This document shows, in pieces, positions 6,033 through 6,635 of a stretch of 6,635 nt of DNA (its first letter is position 1; each line of letters starts with the position of its first letter). Both the position numbers and the translations under genes were made by a program. The stretch comes from Treponema sp. GTDB taxonomy: Bacteria > Spirochaetota > Spirochaetia > Treponematales > Rectinemataceae. The notes beneath the pieces were generated by a model. The model was given only the letters and a program-made list of their open reading frames with translations. It did not search any database and had not been told where the DNA came from. Where the stretch lies: NCBI GenBank assembly GCA_017849315.1, contig JAFIHQ010000181.1, positions 1 through 6,635 on the forward strand. Direction: 5' to 3'.

Positions 6033-6118
6033 GCCCCAAGAATCTGCCTTGTTTTATGGTACCGATGTGGCGCTGATTCTAGATGCCGCCGGTACGAGAA
6101 TGGGGCAGATTCTCTTTT
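6033..6118 (+). terminator. structured RNA with competing hairpins, possible terminator or attenuator
   Basis: AGAATCTGCC (6039-6048) is the exact complement of GGCAGATTCT (6104-6113), making a 10-bp outer stem. An inner stem joins GTACCG (6059-6064) to CGGTAC (6090-6095). Two alternatives use the same 3' bases: GAGAAT (6096-6101) with ATTCTC (6109-6114), a 6-bp stem with 7-nt loop directly before TTTT (6115-6118); and GCCCCA (6033-6038) with TGGGGC (6101-6106). It lies between rubredoxin and the next gene, whose ATG comes 15 nt later. It either ends the operon or controls read-through. Confidence 0.45.
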
Positions 6119-6133
6119 GATGAAAGGTAAATC

Positions 6134-6424
6134 ATGATTTCAAGAGAAGATTTTGTCTTTACGATCGGCTTTGACGGCGAATTGGCAGTAGTCGATGGCA
6201 AAGCCAAAAAAGAATTTGGAAAATTGTCCACGATGCAACTGGCGGAGAGAGGCCTTTACCGGGCTGCTTTTTCGTCTGCGCTTTACTCTGGAAAGCAAGA
6301 CGAAATGGATGCTTTTATAAAGTTCTTCAACCAAAAGGCGGGGACCGATTATAAAGATCAGGCACAATTATCCAGGCTTTTTGGCGTTTATCTTGAGAAC
6401 ATAAACAAGACGCTTGTGCTCTGA
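6134..6424 (+). CDS. small protein of unknown function behind rubredoxin
   Basis: This is a 96-aa soluble protein with no signal peptide, membrane helix or cysteine. AAAGG (6123-6127) lies 6 nt before the ATG. The N-terminus (DFVFTIGFDGELAVVDGKA) looks like two short beta strands around a turn. The rest is mostly helical: LSTMQLAERGLYRAAFSSAL, then EMDAFIKFFNQKAG and QLSRLFGVYL. It vaguely recalls small uncharacterised proteins of treponemes that begin with a similar FTIG-D-G--A-VDGKA pattern, but this is memory only and no function is known to me. Coding looks real: a good ribosome site, balanced composition and no competing frame. It lies 136 bp after rubredoxin, so it could share the operon by read-through of the structured RNA between them or be separately expressed. 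Lack of Cys and His-rich motifs argues against a metal redox role. Confidence 0.8.
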   Translation: MISREDFVFTIGFDGELAVVDGKAKKEFGKLSTMQLAERGLYRAAFSSALYSGKQDEMDAFIKFFNQKAGTDYKDQAQLSRLFGVYLENINKTLVL

Positions 6425-6438
6425 CCTATATGATTTGC

Positions 6439-6481
6439 TGGGTTCAAGACCCGGGTTATACCAAAGGTCAAGAAGAACCCA
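6439..6481. terminator. inverted repeat between convergent genes, possible bidirectional terminator
   Basis: TGGGTTC (6439-6445) and GAACCCA (6475-6481) are exact complements. Inside them GACC (6448-6451) pairs with GGTC (6466-6469), giving an 11-bp interrupted stem. It fills the 62-bp gap between the 96-aa gene and the convergent methyltransferase gene, the usual place for a shared terminator. T-runs are absent on both sides, so intrinsic strength looks poor. Confidence 0.4.
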
Positions 6482-6486
6482 ATAAG

Positions 6487-6635
6487 TCACAAGAGCTCAA
6501 TGATCCGACATTTTAGATAACGCGATTCGTCATAACCGGAAACAATAGGGTGATCCAGATCCTGCGTCCGCGCGTCGACCAACCTGAAACGCTTGTGGCA
6601 ATCGGTTGCTGCCTCTTTCAACATCGAATCGAAAA
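6487..6635 (-). CDS. C-terminal fragment of RlmI-like class I SAM-dependent rRNA methyltransferase
   Basis: The minus strand carries an open frame from the window edge to a TGA at 6487-6489, giving the last 48 residues of a protein. The end reads DHPIVSGYDESRYLK then CRIIELL. This matches the C-terminal signature of the PUA/SAM-dependent methyltransferases around RlmI (23S rRNA m5C methyltransferase), which typically finish with DHPV, a short loop, and E--YLK followed by a beta strand. The preceding EAATDCHKRFRLV fits the helix and strand before it. The catalytic SAM-binding part lies outside the window, so the identification rests on the tail alone. It converges on the 96-aa gene. Confidence 0.72.
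   Translation of the reverse strand, partial: FDSMLKEAATDCHKRFRLVDARTQDLDHPIVSGYDESRYLKCRIIELL

Noticed and set aside
6438..6461. tRNA T-arm-like sequence, GGGTTCAAGACCC
   Set aside because: The 5-bp stem and TTCAAGA loop fit a T-arm, but no matching acceptor, D or anticodon arm lies upstream. The preceding bases are the end of the 96-aa gene.

Overview
The window looks like ordinary chromosome of a strict or oxygen-sensitive anaerobic bacterium. The main pointer is a three-gene rubrerythrin, desulfoferrodoxin (2Fe superoxide reductase) and rubredoxin operon. It detoxifies superoxide and peroxide without releasing O2. Gene content and protein style (a Ktr-type K+ transporter, a lone serine-palmitoyltransferase-like enzyme, RadC, a small unnamed protein behind rubredoxin) fit a spirochaete of the Treponema/Spirochaeta type best. 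This placement rests on remembered resemblance only; Synergistota or Negativicutes are not excluded.

Layout, left to right. (1) About 21-141: a 5S rRNA gene with a T-tract, presumably the end of an rRNA operon. (2) 183-2325 (+): a sigma70-like promoter drives ktrB (K+-translocating subunit) and ktrA (RCK regulatory subunit), 35 bp apart. (3) 2326-2603: a non-coding stretch with a hairpin after ktrA, a promoter, a 22-codon upstream ORF and a terminator-like hairpin with competing pairings. It is the leader of (4) 2604-3782 (+), a PLP-dependent alpha-oxoamine synthase most like bacterial serine palmitoyltransferase. (5) 3845-4582 (-): radC, convergent with the previous gene, with a perfect 13-bp inverted repeat spanning the junction. 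(6) 4583-4773: the region between radC and the rubrerythrin gene, carrying at least one good plus-strand promoter. (7) 4774-5997 (+): rubrerythrin, desulfoferrodoxin and rubredoxin, each with a strong ribosome binding site. (8) 5998-6133: a dyad and a set of mutually exclusive RNA hairpins ahead of (9) 6134-6424 (+), a 96-aa protein of unknown function. (10) 6487-6635 (-): the C-terminal end of an RlmI-like rRNA methyltransferase that runs off the window, convergent with (9).

How the genes work together: desulfoferrodoxin reduces superoxide to H2O2, rubrerythrin reduces H2O2 to water, and rubredoxin supplies electrons to both. KtrA gates KtrB in response to bound nucleotide. The oxoamine synthase stands alone, without recognisable sphingolipid partner genes here.

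No clearly new multi-gene system is visible. The best leads are the leader of the oxoamine synthase gene, the switch-like RNA after rubredoxin, and the unnamed 96-aa protein behind the oxidative-stress operon.
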